Positions 47,579 through 58,272 of a stretch of 64,000 nucleotides of DNA are shown in pieces. Source of the DNA: Linum tenue (Eukaryota > Streptophyta > Magnoliopsida > Malpighiales > Linaceae); NCBI GenBank assembly GCA_946122785.1, contig CAMGYJ010000011.1, positions 18,414,001-18,478,000 on the forward strand, read 5' to 3'. The stretch's first letter is position 1, and each line of letters begins with the position of its first letter. A program made the position numbers and the translations under genes. The notes beneath the pieces were generated by a model. The model had not been told where the DNA came from and searched no databases. It saw only the letters and a program-made list of their open reading frames with translations.

Positions 47579-48938
47579 TGACTCACTCCTACTGTCACTC
47601 TAGAAAATGGCCAAGTGCAACCACTTCCTAAAGCGTAGTATAGCGGGTTTGAGTTTTATTGTCAACCCGGGTCCTAGATGTGATGACTACTCGGTGAATT
47701 CTTGTTATTTAGCGGTGAACTTTTAGTGCAACTCAAGCAAACAAAACACAAAGCAAATAAACGGTTGTTGTCAAGTCAAGAGAGGTCACCCGGATATGGT
47801 TCCCCCTAGACTGCAGTTAAGTCGGATTGCAATTTACCAAGTTCAGTTTTCATGAAAGTTATACTGCGGAAGGTTCTCAATTAGCCTGAAGTCTCGACTA
47901 AAGGTCTCCAGACCCTCTCAATCTGAGTCTCTAGCGGGCGACTAACCTCCACCGGAGTAAACAGATTGAGGCCCTAATGAACCAAACCTCCACTACCGAA
48001 TTAACTTCGGTACAGAATAGCGAATTGGCTCCTCGACTAAAGTCACCAATTCGCCACCTTCGATTAAGGGTACTCTATCAACCTAGGCAGATATTCTCAT
48101 TCCAGGTCAAAGCAGAAACAACATGAATTTGATCAGGATTCAAGTCATTCAATCATGCAAACCTCAATCGAATATAATCAATTCACAAACTCTGTACTTG
48201 GGTTCATACAATCAGACCTAGCATACAAATCTAGGGTTCCCCATACCCAGATGAATGGGGAAACTACTCCATAGAGAAAGAAGCAAAAGCAGATTCAGAC
48301 GCGGAAATCATACTGTGAAGATGGATTTATGTTCCTGGACGTTTAATCGCACTTCTCCAAGCTCAAATCGGGCTCCAATGGTGTTGAAGATCGATCTATG
48401 GCGCTTGGGAACTCTGGTTCGTCGCTTTCTCTCTCTAGGTATCGCTTTCTCTCTCAAAAACTCGGAACCCTCTGAAAATTGGCCTTCTTCCTCTTTTAAC
48501 AGCTGCCATCGCGATACCCGGTCGAAATACCCGGTCGGGTATTCTGGGGTTCGACCGGGTATTTCCAGAACGCGTCGTTTCACTAAGAGGAGAAATCCCC
48601 GGTCCATCCTCATAATCCCCGACCGGGGATTTTAGGCCATCGCCCGGGCCCCCTTCTGCTTCTCACGAGTGCCCGAAGGGAAAAATACCCAGTCAAGGCC
48701 AGAATATACCCGGTCGGGTATTTCTTCCTTTGGCCGGGTATTTTGGTCCAACAGCCTCCTTTGCCCCAACTTCGCTCCTTTCGACCCGGAACTCGTTCCT
48801 TCGCCTCGATTCCAACGCCGGGACCTGAAATATGACATAAACACACAACCTAGCGTGAAATCGGCTTAAAACACGAGATTCCTCATCACAGACGGCTTCA
48901 GAATAGGGGTGAAAACATGTGTAAATATCGGTCTATCA
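47579..48938 (-). repeat. 3' LTR of element C
   Basis: 1360 bp, TGACTCACTCC to CGGTCTATCA on the + strand. The half next to 47579 is recognisably similar to the B LTR. The U3 half is distinct and holds the TACCCGGTCGGGTA-type array at 48513-48745. Confidence 0.95.
48513..48745. repeat. Palindrome array, element C 3' LTR
   Basis: Sites of the type AATACCCGGTCGGGTATT (near 48527-48543 and 48707-48724), plus the variants ATCCCCGGTC / GACCGGGGAT near 48595-48630 and an AACGCGTCGTTT palindrome near 48568. It occupies the same LTR position as the ACACGGCCGTGT arrays of A and B. The 5' LTR copy is at 59205-59440. Confidence 0.85.
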
Positions 48939-48979
48939 AACTCCCCCACACTTAACCGTTTGCTTGTCCCCAAGCAAAC
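48939..48979 (-). other. Polypurine tract and adjacent hairpin, element C
   Basis: Minus strand AAGTGTGGGGGAGTT (48953-48939) abuts the LTR. 48958-48979 is a 9-bp hairpin, GTTTGCTTG / CAAGCAAAC with loop TCCC. Identical in layout to element B. Confidence 0.88.
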
Positions 48980-50159
48980 CTAACTCAAACCAATGCAACT
49001 CTCCAGACCTCTATAGCAACAAACAACCTCGATCGTAGGTAGCGGACGTCCTAGATCATTTAGCAGCTTACGAGGTCAACCGACGCACAAGTCATCTCAT
49101 AGCCTCTTCGGCGAGAACGCTAGTCTCGAATCGGCATCATGGCAAATAGTGAACAGAGGACAAATGAATCGTGGATGAAGAGACTCTCACAAACAAAAGA
49201 TCATGGACTCACATTAACTCAAGGTGCTCGATTTTCTTTGTGAACATGGTTGGAACCCTTTTCTCTTCTTTTTGCTTGTTTTTCTGTTTTTTCTTCTTTT
49301 TTTTTCCCGGGTTCCAACCTGTTTCTGCAGAAAACGGGGGCTCCCACCTAGCAAAGGTTTTGCGGGAGCCCGGCTCTTACCGGCCATGCCAGGAGCGGGT
49401 GTCTCGAGCCTCGTGCGGGAGAAAGACATGTAAGGGGGCTGGAGGTAGTAGGTGGAAATTGGGAACGGATCCCCGTCTCCCCTTACACACTTTCGCCCTA
49501 TTCGCACGGGAGATTTTATTTTAAAGCACATTTCGAGCACCTGTTACATTCAGAACATGATACAAGAGTCCATGACAGGCAGAGAGTCCACAACACCACA
49601 CAATTCAAGGGTCCTAAGATCACTAATTCACTCAATCAACCAACACAATATGAAGAAGAAATGAGACTTCTTAAATGCATCAACATCCTCCATAGTGCTA
49701 CACTACCTCCCTAGGTTGCAAATCACTACAGAGACTGTCAATTCAAAGCATACTGAGCAGGCAATTGCAAGGAACACGTACTTGGAGCCCTCAAATTTAA
49801 AAATTTGGACAGTGGACTAGGCTCCAAGCACACAAACAGAGCTAATGCAGTCAAAAGGTAAACATCCCCCCCACACTTAAGTCGACATTGCCCTCAATGG
49901 AGAAGAGGGAAGGAAAGGGGAACGATGTTACCGGTATGCACAGACTGCAGGAGATTGGAAATGGACCAGTCGGCATGGGACGGACTGGAGAGAGGACCAG
50001 TCAGGCACACAGGCAGAGCTAAAAGAGACCAAAAAGCTCAAACACATACGTTAGGTCCAACGGTCAGCCCAATAGTACAGCATCCAAAATGAAAAGAAAA
50101 AGAAACAAAAACCGACACAAAACAGATAGTTTGCATGATGACATAGATAAAAACTCTCA
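48980..50159 (-). other. 3' non-coding region of element C
   Basis: Between the env-position ORF and the PPT. T-rich tract at 49255-49310; the structured element is at 49781-49828. Short open frames on both strands have no match in A or B. Confidence 0.65.
49781..49828. other. 48-nt structured element, copy C
   Basis: Outer stem CTTGGAGCC with GGCTCCAAG, inner hairpin CAAATTTAAAAATTTG, joint GACAGTGGACTA. Same position relative to the env-position ORF and LTR as copies A and B1. Confidence 0.85.
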
Positions 50160-51443
50160 AAACATGCCCCTAGGGCCCTCCGAGACCGGAGAAATCAATC
50201 TGATCCATAAGGTCGTCGACGCCATCATCCGGTGGCTGCCGTGGCGGTGAATGCTCCCACCTGGTAGTCCAGTGGTGCTCCTCTGGAGGGTGGCAAGCCT
50301 GGAGCAGATGCTCGGAATACTCCATCAGACGGCGGCCTCGGTCTCTCTCCCGCTCGATGAGAGCAGTAGTGATCCCATGTGGGTCTCCAATCGGCCAAGG
50401 CGCTCATCAACGCCCGTCATCCTGGACCGGTACTCGGCCTGGTGGGCCGAATACTGCTGGTAAAACTGGACCTGATGGTCCATGAGCTGCTGGTTCTGAA
50501 GACCGAGCTGCTGGAACTGGAGCCCCATCTGCTGGAACTGCTCCGTGAAGAAGTCCATCGACGGACCAGAAGGACCAGAGGAGGACTCACCTCGCACTGG
50601 TCTCCGTCGAGGCTGAAGATCCCAAGGGGGGGAGAGCGAGGGCTCCGGCTCATCGGCATCCATAGCGCCGTCATCATCATCATCAGCATCCACACCTACC
50701 TCCTCCTCGTCCGAGTAGTCCGCATCCTCCTCGTCCGAGTCCAGATCAATCACCCCCGCGGGGGGCATAGATCGCCCATCCACCCAGGTGCGGATGTCAT
50801 CAGTGGCCAGGAGACGCGCGTTGTGGAGCACGTCCCGGCTGAGGGGTGCGGAGCCGCCCATCACGGTCGCATTGTGAAGCCCCTGAAAGCTGATGTCGAA
50901 ATGCCTCGCCAACCGTGTGATCAGGGGACCACAGAAGAGGTGGGTAGGATGCCCGTGGATCCGGTAGAAAGTGAGGGCCACGAAGGATCCCAAGTGAAGC
51001 ATGTGCTCCGGGTCCCCCATCGAGTACATGGCATACAACACCCGCTTCGGGATCTTATGCGAACCGGTGGCGTTGGGGACGATGGATCGGGTGATCAGCA
51101 AGTTCAGGATGTGCCACTGCGGCTTGAGGGTGCTGACGGAGGTCTGGCCAGCATCGAAGTAGTCGTAGCCATGGGCGCGCCTGGCTATCCTGCGGTAGAA
51201 AGCAGTCTGGTTCCAGTCGGTCGGGTGGGCAACCTCGATCTCATGGGCATCGAAGGGGTGGTAATCGATCCCCAGAGCGTGGGCCAACCCGTCGATGGTC
51301 AGCTCCCTGTGGTCGCCCCCCACTCGAGGTGGTGGTGACGCTCCTGCTTCCCCCGGATCACCTTGCGGAACTGATCCGCATACTCCGCGTGCAGGCGCAG
51401 ATCCTGCACGAAGGGATGGTCCTGCGACATGGTCCTGCGACAT
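50160..51443 (-). pseudogene. Env-position ORF of element C (Athila-type, unknown function)
   Basis: The longest frame (51443-50325, 372 codons) includes ELTIDGLAHALGIDYHPF, TLKPQWHILNLLITRSIVPNA, VLYAMYSMGDPEHMLHLGS and HLFCGPLITRLARHFD, the same domain as in B but strongly diverged. An acidic stretch (DSDEEDADYSDEEE) and a glutamine-rich coiled-coil-like tail (QMGLQFQQLGLQNQQLMDHQ) follow. Frame changes near 51320 (N-terminal start) and near 50340 (RERDRGRRLM continues in another frame to about 50160) break it. No membrane segment is visible. TTTTGCAG lies directly before the first ATG, as in B. A 13-bp unit containing that ATG is duplicated in tandem near 51420-51445. Confidence 0.7.
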
Positions 51444-52012
51444 GGTCCTGCAAAATCAAAACACCATAGGTGGAGCCAAGAAAATAAATCGTCAGGACCA
51501 ACGGCATGGGGTCAGCACTTCCCCCACACTCGAGCTCACCTAGGCTAGCAATTTTAAGCACAGCCGGTTGAATTGCAAGCAACTCAACCGGAATTCAAGA
51601 CAGGATCACAGAACAACCCACAATCAGCACACAGACAGCACATCTATCACATATACAGCCATGCAAGCTCAAGTCATCCCTCAGCCTCCTCTAAATCAGG
51701 CAGGCAAACACAGTTCTCGGTCCTAGAATCTACAGTCCGATTTTCCATAAGCTAGAAATGAACAGGAAACACACCTGGAAACACAAGGAGGACCGTAGCT
51801 AGGACGCGAAGGAAGGGTGAGGGACGCGAGGGGAGCGAAAAAAATCGCCCCGGAGACTCGCCAAAAAATGGCCGGCGAATCGCCGGAAAGTGTCCGGCGA
51901 CGGCGGCGGCCAAAGAGGAGAGAGGGGAGAGGAAATGGGAGTAGAGAGAGAAGGGATTTTGGAAAAAATGAGGGTAGAGAGAGAAATGACCGGGGGTTTC
52001 CTTTAAATAGGA

Positions 52013-52372
52013 AAAATACCCGGTCGGGTCTCAAAAATACCCGGTCGGGTCTCAAAAATACCCGGTCGGGTATTTCCGAGTCCTCGACCGGGGATTTGCC
52101 AAACGCGGCGTTTAGAGGAGGCAACGATCCCCGGTCGCCCGCCAAAAATCCCCGGTCGGGTATTTTTGGAGGGGGATCGGGGATCTCTTAAACGCGGCGT
52201 TTAATAGCAGAGAAATCCCCGGTCTCAAGCCAAATTAAATACCCGGTCGGGTATTTTTGGCCTGAGGTCGGGGTTTTGCATTTTTCGCCCCGGAAGGCAG
52301 AAGGGGGCCCGGGCATGAGCCGAAAATACCCGGTCGGGTATTTTGGCTCATGACCGGGTATTTTACCCTTCC
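52013..52372. repeat. Internal palindrome array, element C
   Basis: At least ten sites matching the C LTR type: AAATACCCGGTCGGGT three times in a row near 52013-52075, ATCCCCGGTCGGGTATTTTT near 52147, AAATACCCGGTCGGGTATTT near 52237 and 52325, and the AAACGCGGCGTTT palindrome twice (near 52103 and 52190). An 18-bp spacer, 52297-52314, is the exact reverse complement of 48642-48659 in the LTR array. Confidence 0.85.
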
Positions 52373-52524
52373 GGCCAAAATTCTCATTCTCCCCAAAATC
52401 GCGACCTCTCCTGCACGAAAATACCAAACCAAGGCATCAGAGAAGACCGAACTTCACGACAGACATGCAACTGACTCGACACGACACCAAAAACTCAAAG
52501 AAAAAGGGAAAAGAAAATGCAAAC

Positions 52525-52578
52525 CGTGGTGGGTTGCCTCCCCACAAGCGCTTCTTTACCGTCTTTTAGCTGGACGCC
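52525..52578 (-). other. Conserved post-pol block of element C
   Basis: Same block as in A and B, 11 bp after the pol stop in sense orientation. The hairpin has one G fewer (GTGGG / CCCAC). Confidence 0.7.
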
Positions 52579-52588
52579 CATGGCGGAA

Positions 52589-55500
52589 CTAAGGGTCCGC
52601 GAGTTCCACTACCAACTCCGCACGTTCGACCTCGTCTCCCAAGTAGAGTTTGAGACGATAGCCATTCACTTTAAACGGCTCAGTCTGCGGGTTGGCAATT
52701 TCGAGAGTGCCATACGGGAACACCTGGGTGACCGTGAACGGTCCAGACCACCGGGAGCGGAGTTTTCCGGGAAAGAGCTTCAGGCGAAAGTTATAGAGGA
52801 GAAACTCGATCACCAACCTGGGAACTCCTTCGGACCCCGCAACCGAGGATCGTGCAGGCGTTTAGTGCGCTCCTTGTACAGCCGGGTGTTCTCATAGGCG
52901 TGGTAACGCCACTCTTCCAGCTCCAACATCTGCATTTTTCGCTCAACACCTGCAACATGAACATCCAAGTTGAGCAGCTTAAGGGCCCAGAAGGCCTTGT
53001 GCTCTAACTCCACGGGCAAATGGCATGCCTCTCCATAGACAAGCCGGTACGGTGAAGTACCAATGGGCGTCTTGTAGACAGTGCGATATGCCCATAGAGC
53101 ATCATCGAGCTTGGCGGACCAATCTTTGCGGGACTGATCCACCGTTTTCTCCAGGATTCGCTTGAGCTCCCGGTTCGTCAGTTCGGCCTGGCCACTGGTC
53201 TGGGGATGATAGGCCACGGACACCTTGTGAGTCACACCATAGCGAGACAATAGTTTATCAAATTGGCTCTGGAAATGGGTGCCTCTATCGCTTATGATGG
53301 CTCTAGGTGTCCCGAACCGGGAGAATAGCTGCTTCAAAAAATCACAAACACGTCTAGCATCATTGGTGGGCAAAGCTTGCGCCTCAGCCCACCTAGAGAC
53401 GTAGTCAACAGCAACCAGAATATAGGTGTTACCAAAAGATGGAGGGAAGGGGCCCATGAAGTCGATACCCCAGACATCAAAAATCTCACAAGTTATAAAC
53501 ACATTCTGGGGCATCTCATCACGGGCAGAGATGTTATCTGACCTCTGGCATCGGTCGCACCTGCGTGCGAAGGCGTCTGCATCCTTGAAGAGCGTGGGCC
53601 AGTAAAAGCCCGACTGGAGCACCTTCCTCGCCGTGCGGTTTCCTCCGTGATGACCGCCAGTAGGTCCCTCATGACAGTGAGATAGAATGCCCTCCATCTC
53701 ACTCTCCATAACACAACGACGGATGATCCCGTCGGCTCCGATCCGAAAAAGATGCGGGTCATCCCAGAAGTAGTACTTCAGATCGGAGAAAAACTTCCTC
53801 TTGGCGTGAGTTGCCATCCCCTTGGGCAGCTGCTGGCCCACCAAATAGTTCGCAAAATCGGAGTACCAGGGGGTGACACTCTCCACCAAGCACATCATCA
53901 TCAACCTCTCGTCTGGGAAGGAGTCATCAATCTCCTCCACGAGGTTGTCCGCAGGAGGTGCGTCCAACCGGGAGAGGTGATCAGCTGCAATATTTTCTGC
54001 TCCCTTCTTGTCCCGGATCTCAATATCAAACTCCTGCAACAGTAAGATCCATCGTATGAGCCGAGGCTTGGCATCGGCCTTGCTCATCGGGTATCTAATC
54101 GCGGAGTGATCTGTGTACACGGTCACATGGGACAAGACCAGATAGGGGCGAAACTTATCAAAGGCAAACACCACCGCAAGCAGCTCCTTCTCTGTGGTGG
54201 TGTAGTTTTCCTGGGCATCATTCAGAGTCTTCGAGGCGTAGTAGATAGGTCGGAAGTGTTGATCTCGCCTCTGCCCCAGAACAGCTCCAACAGCAAAGTC
54301 ACTGGCGTCGCACATCAGCTCAAATGGTAGGGACCAGTCAGGAACAACCATGATAGGAGCCTGGGTGAGCTTCTCCTTCAAGGTGGTGAACGCCGCTGTG
54401 CAAGCATCAGTGAACTGGAAGGGGGCATCCTTCTCCAGAAGCTTAGTTAGGGGCAGGGCGATCTTCGAGAAGTCCTTGATGAACCGCCTATAAAAACCTG
54501 CATGGCCAAGAAAACTCCGGATCCCCTTTACAGATGTAGGAGGAGGCAGCTTGCTGATAGTCTCGATCTTTGCTCTGTCTACCTCGATCCCCATCTTGGA
54601 GATCTTGTGCCCAAGAACGATGCCTTCTCGAACCATGAAGTGACACTTCTCCCAACTCAGTGCCAGGTTCGTTTCTTCACACCGTTTAAGAACAAGTTCC
54701 AGGTTATGGAGACAGTGAGAGAAGGAGTCTCCATAAACCGAGAAATCGTCCATAAACACCTCCATGATCTCGCCGACCAGACGGTCAAAGATGGCGAGCA
54801 TGCATCGCTGAAAAGTGGCTGGGGCGTTGCATAGCCCGAATGGAATCCTCCGGTAAGCAAATGTGCCGAAGGGGCAGGTGAAAGTGGTCTTCGCCTGGTC
54901 CTCCGGTGCAATAGGGATCTGAAAGTACCCGGACATCCCATCCAGGAAACAGTAGAACTCGTGCCCCGCCAATCTCTCCAGCATCTGATCAATGAACGGC
55001 AGCGGGAAATGGTCCTTCCGAGTAGCGCGTTGAGACGCCTATAGTCGATGCAAACACGGTACCCAGTCACCGTGCGCATCGGGATGAGCTCGTTCTTCTC
55101 GTTAGGCACCACAGTCATCCCACCCTTTTTGGGCACCACCTGGGTGGGACTGACCCACTCGCTGTCAGAAATGGCGAAGATGATCCCAGCGTCCATCAGC
55201 TTCACGATCTCTGCCCGAACCACCGCCTCCAAGTTCGGCGTCAGTCTCCTCTGCGGCTGCCTCACTGGCCACATCTCATCCTCCAGCAGTATCCGGTGCG
55301 AGCAAAAGGAAGGGTTGATTCCCCGGATATCTGTGATCTTCCATGCCAAAGCTCGCTCGTACTGCTTCAGCAAGGCCACCAGTCTGGTCTTCTGCTCGGG
55401 TGTGAGGGTCGAGCTGATGATTACTGGCAGCTTATTCCCCTCCCGGAGAAATGCATACTCCAAATGAGGAGGGAGGGGCTTAAGCTCCAGCTCTGGTGGT

Positions 55501-58124
55501 TCCTCCAAAGAAGTGGTGATGCGGGTGGAGGATGAGATCGGTTTAAACAGTCTGTCGCCCTCCAAGAAGGGGCCACTCTCCAATGCGGCCAACTGCTCCG
55601 CCAGCTGCGGCTTCTGCAATGCCTGCTCACCTAGCAAAATACAACGCTCAAGAGCATCATCAGTACCCGCACTCGTGATGGCGAGTGCGGTCTCAAAATC
55701 GGCAAGCACATCACAGTAGTCTATGTCATCATGCAAATGAGAATGTTTCCCATTGTCAGACACAGAAAAAGTAGCCTGTTCATCACCAGCACGCAGAATC
55801 AATTTACCACTATGCACATCAATAAGCGCCTTGGTGGTGGCGAGAAATGGTCTACCCAAAATCAAAGGCACATCCACATCCTCATTTATATCCAAAATAA
55901 CAAAATCAACAGGATATGTGAATGCACCAACATTAACAAGCAAGTCCTCAATGATACCCCTAGGATGCATGATAGAACGATCAGCTAACTGAATGCTCAT
56001 CCTAGTAGCTCTAGGTTCACCTAGGTCTAGCTTCTTAAACAATTTATAGGGCATGATGTTAATGCTAGCGCCTAGGTCCTCCAAGGACTTTCCTACATGC
56101 ATGCTGCCAATAACAAGAGGGATAGTGAAACTCCCTGGGTCTTTGCGCTTCTCTGGCAGCTTGTTCTGCAGGATGGCAGAACACTCCTCGCTTAGCATCA
56201 CTGTCGAAAGATCCCCAAGTTTCTTCTTGTTGGTGAGGAGGTCTTTCATGAACTTGGCATACTTGGGCATCTTCGACAGTGCCTCCACGAACGGCATGTT
56301 GATGTTGACCTGCTTCAACATTGCCATGAACTTGGCAAACTCTGTCTCCAGCTTGTCTTTATGGAGTCGAGTGGGGAAGGGCAGCTGGGGTGTATGCTCC
56401 TTAACCACAGGTTGCGGCTTTGGAGCAGGTGCTGTGCTGCCTTCCCCCACCTCTGCAGTATCAGCTGGAGGTGTTGAAGCAGGTAGTGGGTCGTCTTGCC
56501 TGGGCTGGGCAGGAGCAGCAGATGTAGTCTTGCCACTCCTGGTGGTGATGGCGTGTGCGCTCTCATGCGGGTCCCGCGGATTGGGAATGGTGGTAGCAGG
56601 CAGAGTCCCCAGTGCCCTGGTAGTGTTCTGGCGAGCTAGGCTCCCAATCTGATTCTGTAGATCTTGCAGAATGGCACCTTGGTTCCTCTGGCCTGCCTCC
56701 AGTGAGGCTATGTTCTGGTCCATCCTCGTGAAGTTCGCCTGACTGGTGGTCATGAAAGCCTGCAAAATATTCTTCAGATCAGATATCTGAGGATCTGGGG
56801 CTGCGGCTGCGGGAGGCTGAGCAAACTGGCGCTGGGGCTGCTGGAATGGCTGCCCCTGCCTAGGCTGGTAGGGCTGCTGCTGTGGTGGTGGCCCCTGCCT
56901 AGCCTGGAAGGGCTGCCTCTGCTGAAAGCCACCTGCTGGTGCTGGGAAACCAGGTGGTTTGTTGGTGTTGCTGCTCCAGGCCTCATTGTAGGTACTGCTG
57001 TACGGGTCCAGGCGCCGAGCATTGGCGATGAAGTCCACCTGTTCGTCGGGAGTAGAGGACTCCCTCATAGATTGACAATCCTCCACCAGGTGATTTGGGC
57101 TCTCACACCACTGACACTGAGCTATTGGAGGCGTAGCTAAACCTCGGCCCGGAAGGAGGCCGTTAGGCTGCTTCAATGTCTGCACCAACTCAGCCACCTG
57201 CTGCTCTAACCCGGATCTGGCCTCCATAGCATGCACACCCCGGTCCCGGGAATTCCTTCCTCTGTTGTTCTGTCCCCAAGAATGATCTCGGGCAGCCAAG
57301 GTACTGATCATCTGGTTCAGCTCGGGTGGAGTCTTAGTAAGGATATCCCCTCCTGGGCATAGAGACTCAATCACCCTCTGGCTGTCTGGGGTGAGGGCAC
57401 TGTAGAAGTTCCCCACTGTGAAAGCATCGCTGAAGCCGTGATGGGGACACTGCCAGAAGTATCCCATGTACCGCTCCCATGCATCACGAAGTGACTCATC
57501 TGGCTCTTGGCGGAAGTGAGTGATCTCCCGCTGGATCTCCGTGGTCTTCGATGCCGGATAATACCGGTGCACGAACTTATCAGCCAGATCGTCCCAAGAG
57601 GTGATGGACAATGGGGGCTGGGTCTCCAACCACCTCTTAGCATTCCCCGCCAGAGAATGGGGGAAGAGATGAAGGCGGATTGCGTCATCCGGGACACCAT
57701 TCAGCTTGAACCCGTTCGTCAGCTGCAGAAAACGGGAAAGATGTACCCGGGCTTCCTCATCCTTCAAGCCATGGAACTGGATAGAGGATGTGATGAGTTG
57801 AATCCAGCATGGCTTGATCTCGAAGTTGTTTGCTGGAATGGGCGGATAGAGGATGACCGGGCGGATGTCAGCAATCCGTGGAGTGTAGTAGTACTCCAAA
57901 GTGGGAGCTCCCTGGGGATTTGGGTCATTCCCCAGGACCTGGTTCTGAGGAGGCGGGTTCTGATTGCCTTCCATCTCGTACTCGTCCTCGGAGTCGCTGC
58001 TCAATTGGCCGTCTCTGCGCTCCACCGTAGCCAGTCTAGCTCGCTGTTGTTTCCGAAGTTGTTTGCAGGTGCGCTCAATCTCAGGATTCAACGGCAGTAA
58101 ACCTCCCGACTGGCTACGGGTCAT
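52589..58124 (-). pseudogene. gag-pro-pol of element C, broken by small indels
   Basis: Frame 1 runs from 58124 to past the start of reverse transcriptase: gag domain (residues about 100-280), zinc knuckle CQWCESPNHLVEDC (about 335-350), Q/P-rich nucleocapsid, protease DLGASINIMPYKLF (about 681) and [13 protein letters not shown] motif, then VCIDYRRLN (about 1020). One T is missing near 55027 relative to B. The second frame (54984-52810) holds FMDDFSVYG, RNase H ([25 protein letters not shown]) and integrase (HHCC finger GGHHGGN - CDRCQR, then [17 protein letters not shown] and the [11 protein letters not shown] glutamate). Two one-base insertions near 52802 and 52820 separate the C-terminal tail (52816-52589). 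In gag, eight residues present in A and B are deleted. Confidence 0.92.
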
Positions 58125-58248
58125 GCACTATCTGCACACAATCAAGCAATGCAAACCCGTGAAGGCACAAGTGGGAAGGAACAAAAACTCAATGCAAAAA
58201 TGAAAATGCTAAAGTAACAGAAATCACTTTTCTTCAACAACCTAGCCG

Positions 58249-58266
58249 TCCCCGGCAACGGCGCCA
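58249..58266 (-). other. tRNA-Asp primer binding site, element C
   Basis: Intact 18-nt match to the tRNA-Asp 3' end (TCCCCGGCAACGGCGCCA on the + strand), 6 nt from the LTR start at 58273. Confidence 0.93.
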
Positions 58267-58272
58267 AAAACT

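Noticed and set aside
50379..51338. 319-codon open frame on the + strand across the env-position ORF of element C
   Set aside because: It is exactly antisense to a conserved domain, has no motif of its own, and the equivalent + frame in element B (34702-35310) has an unrelated sequence. High GC content explains it.
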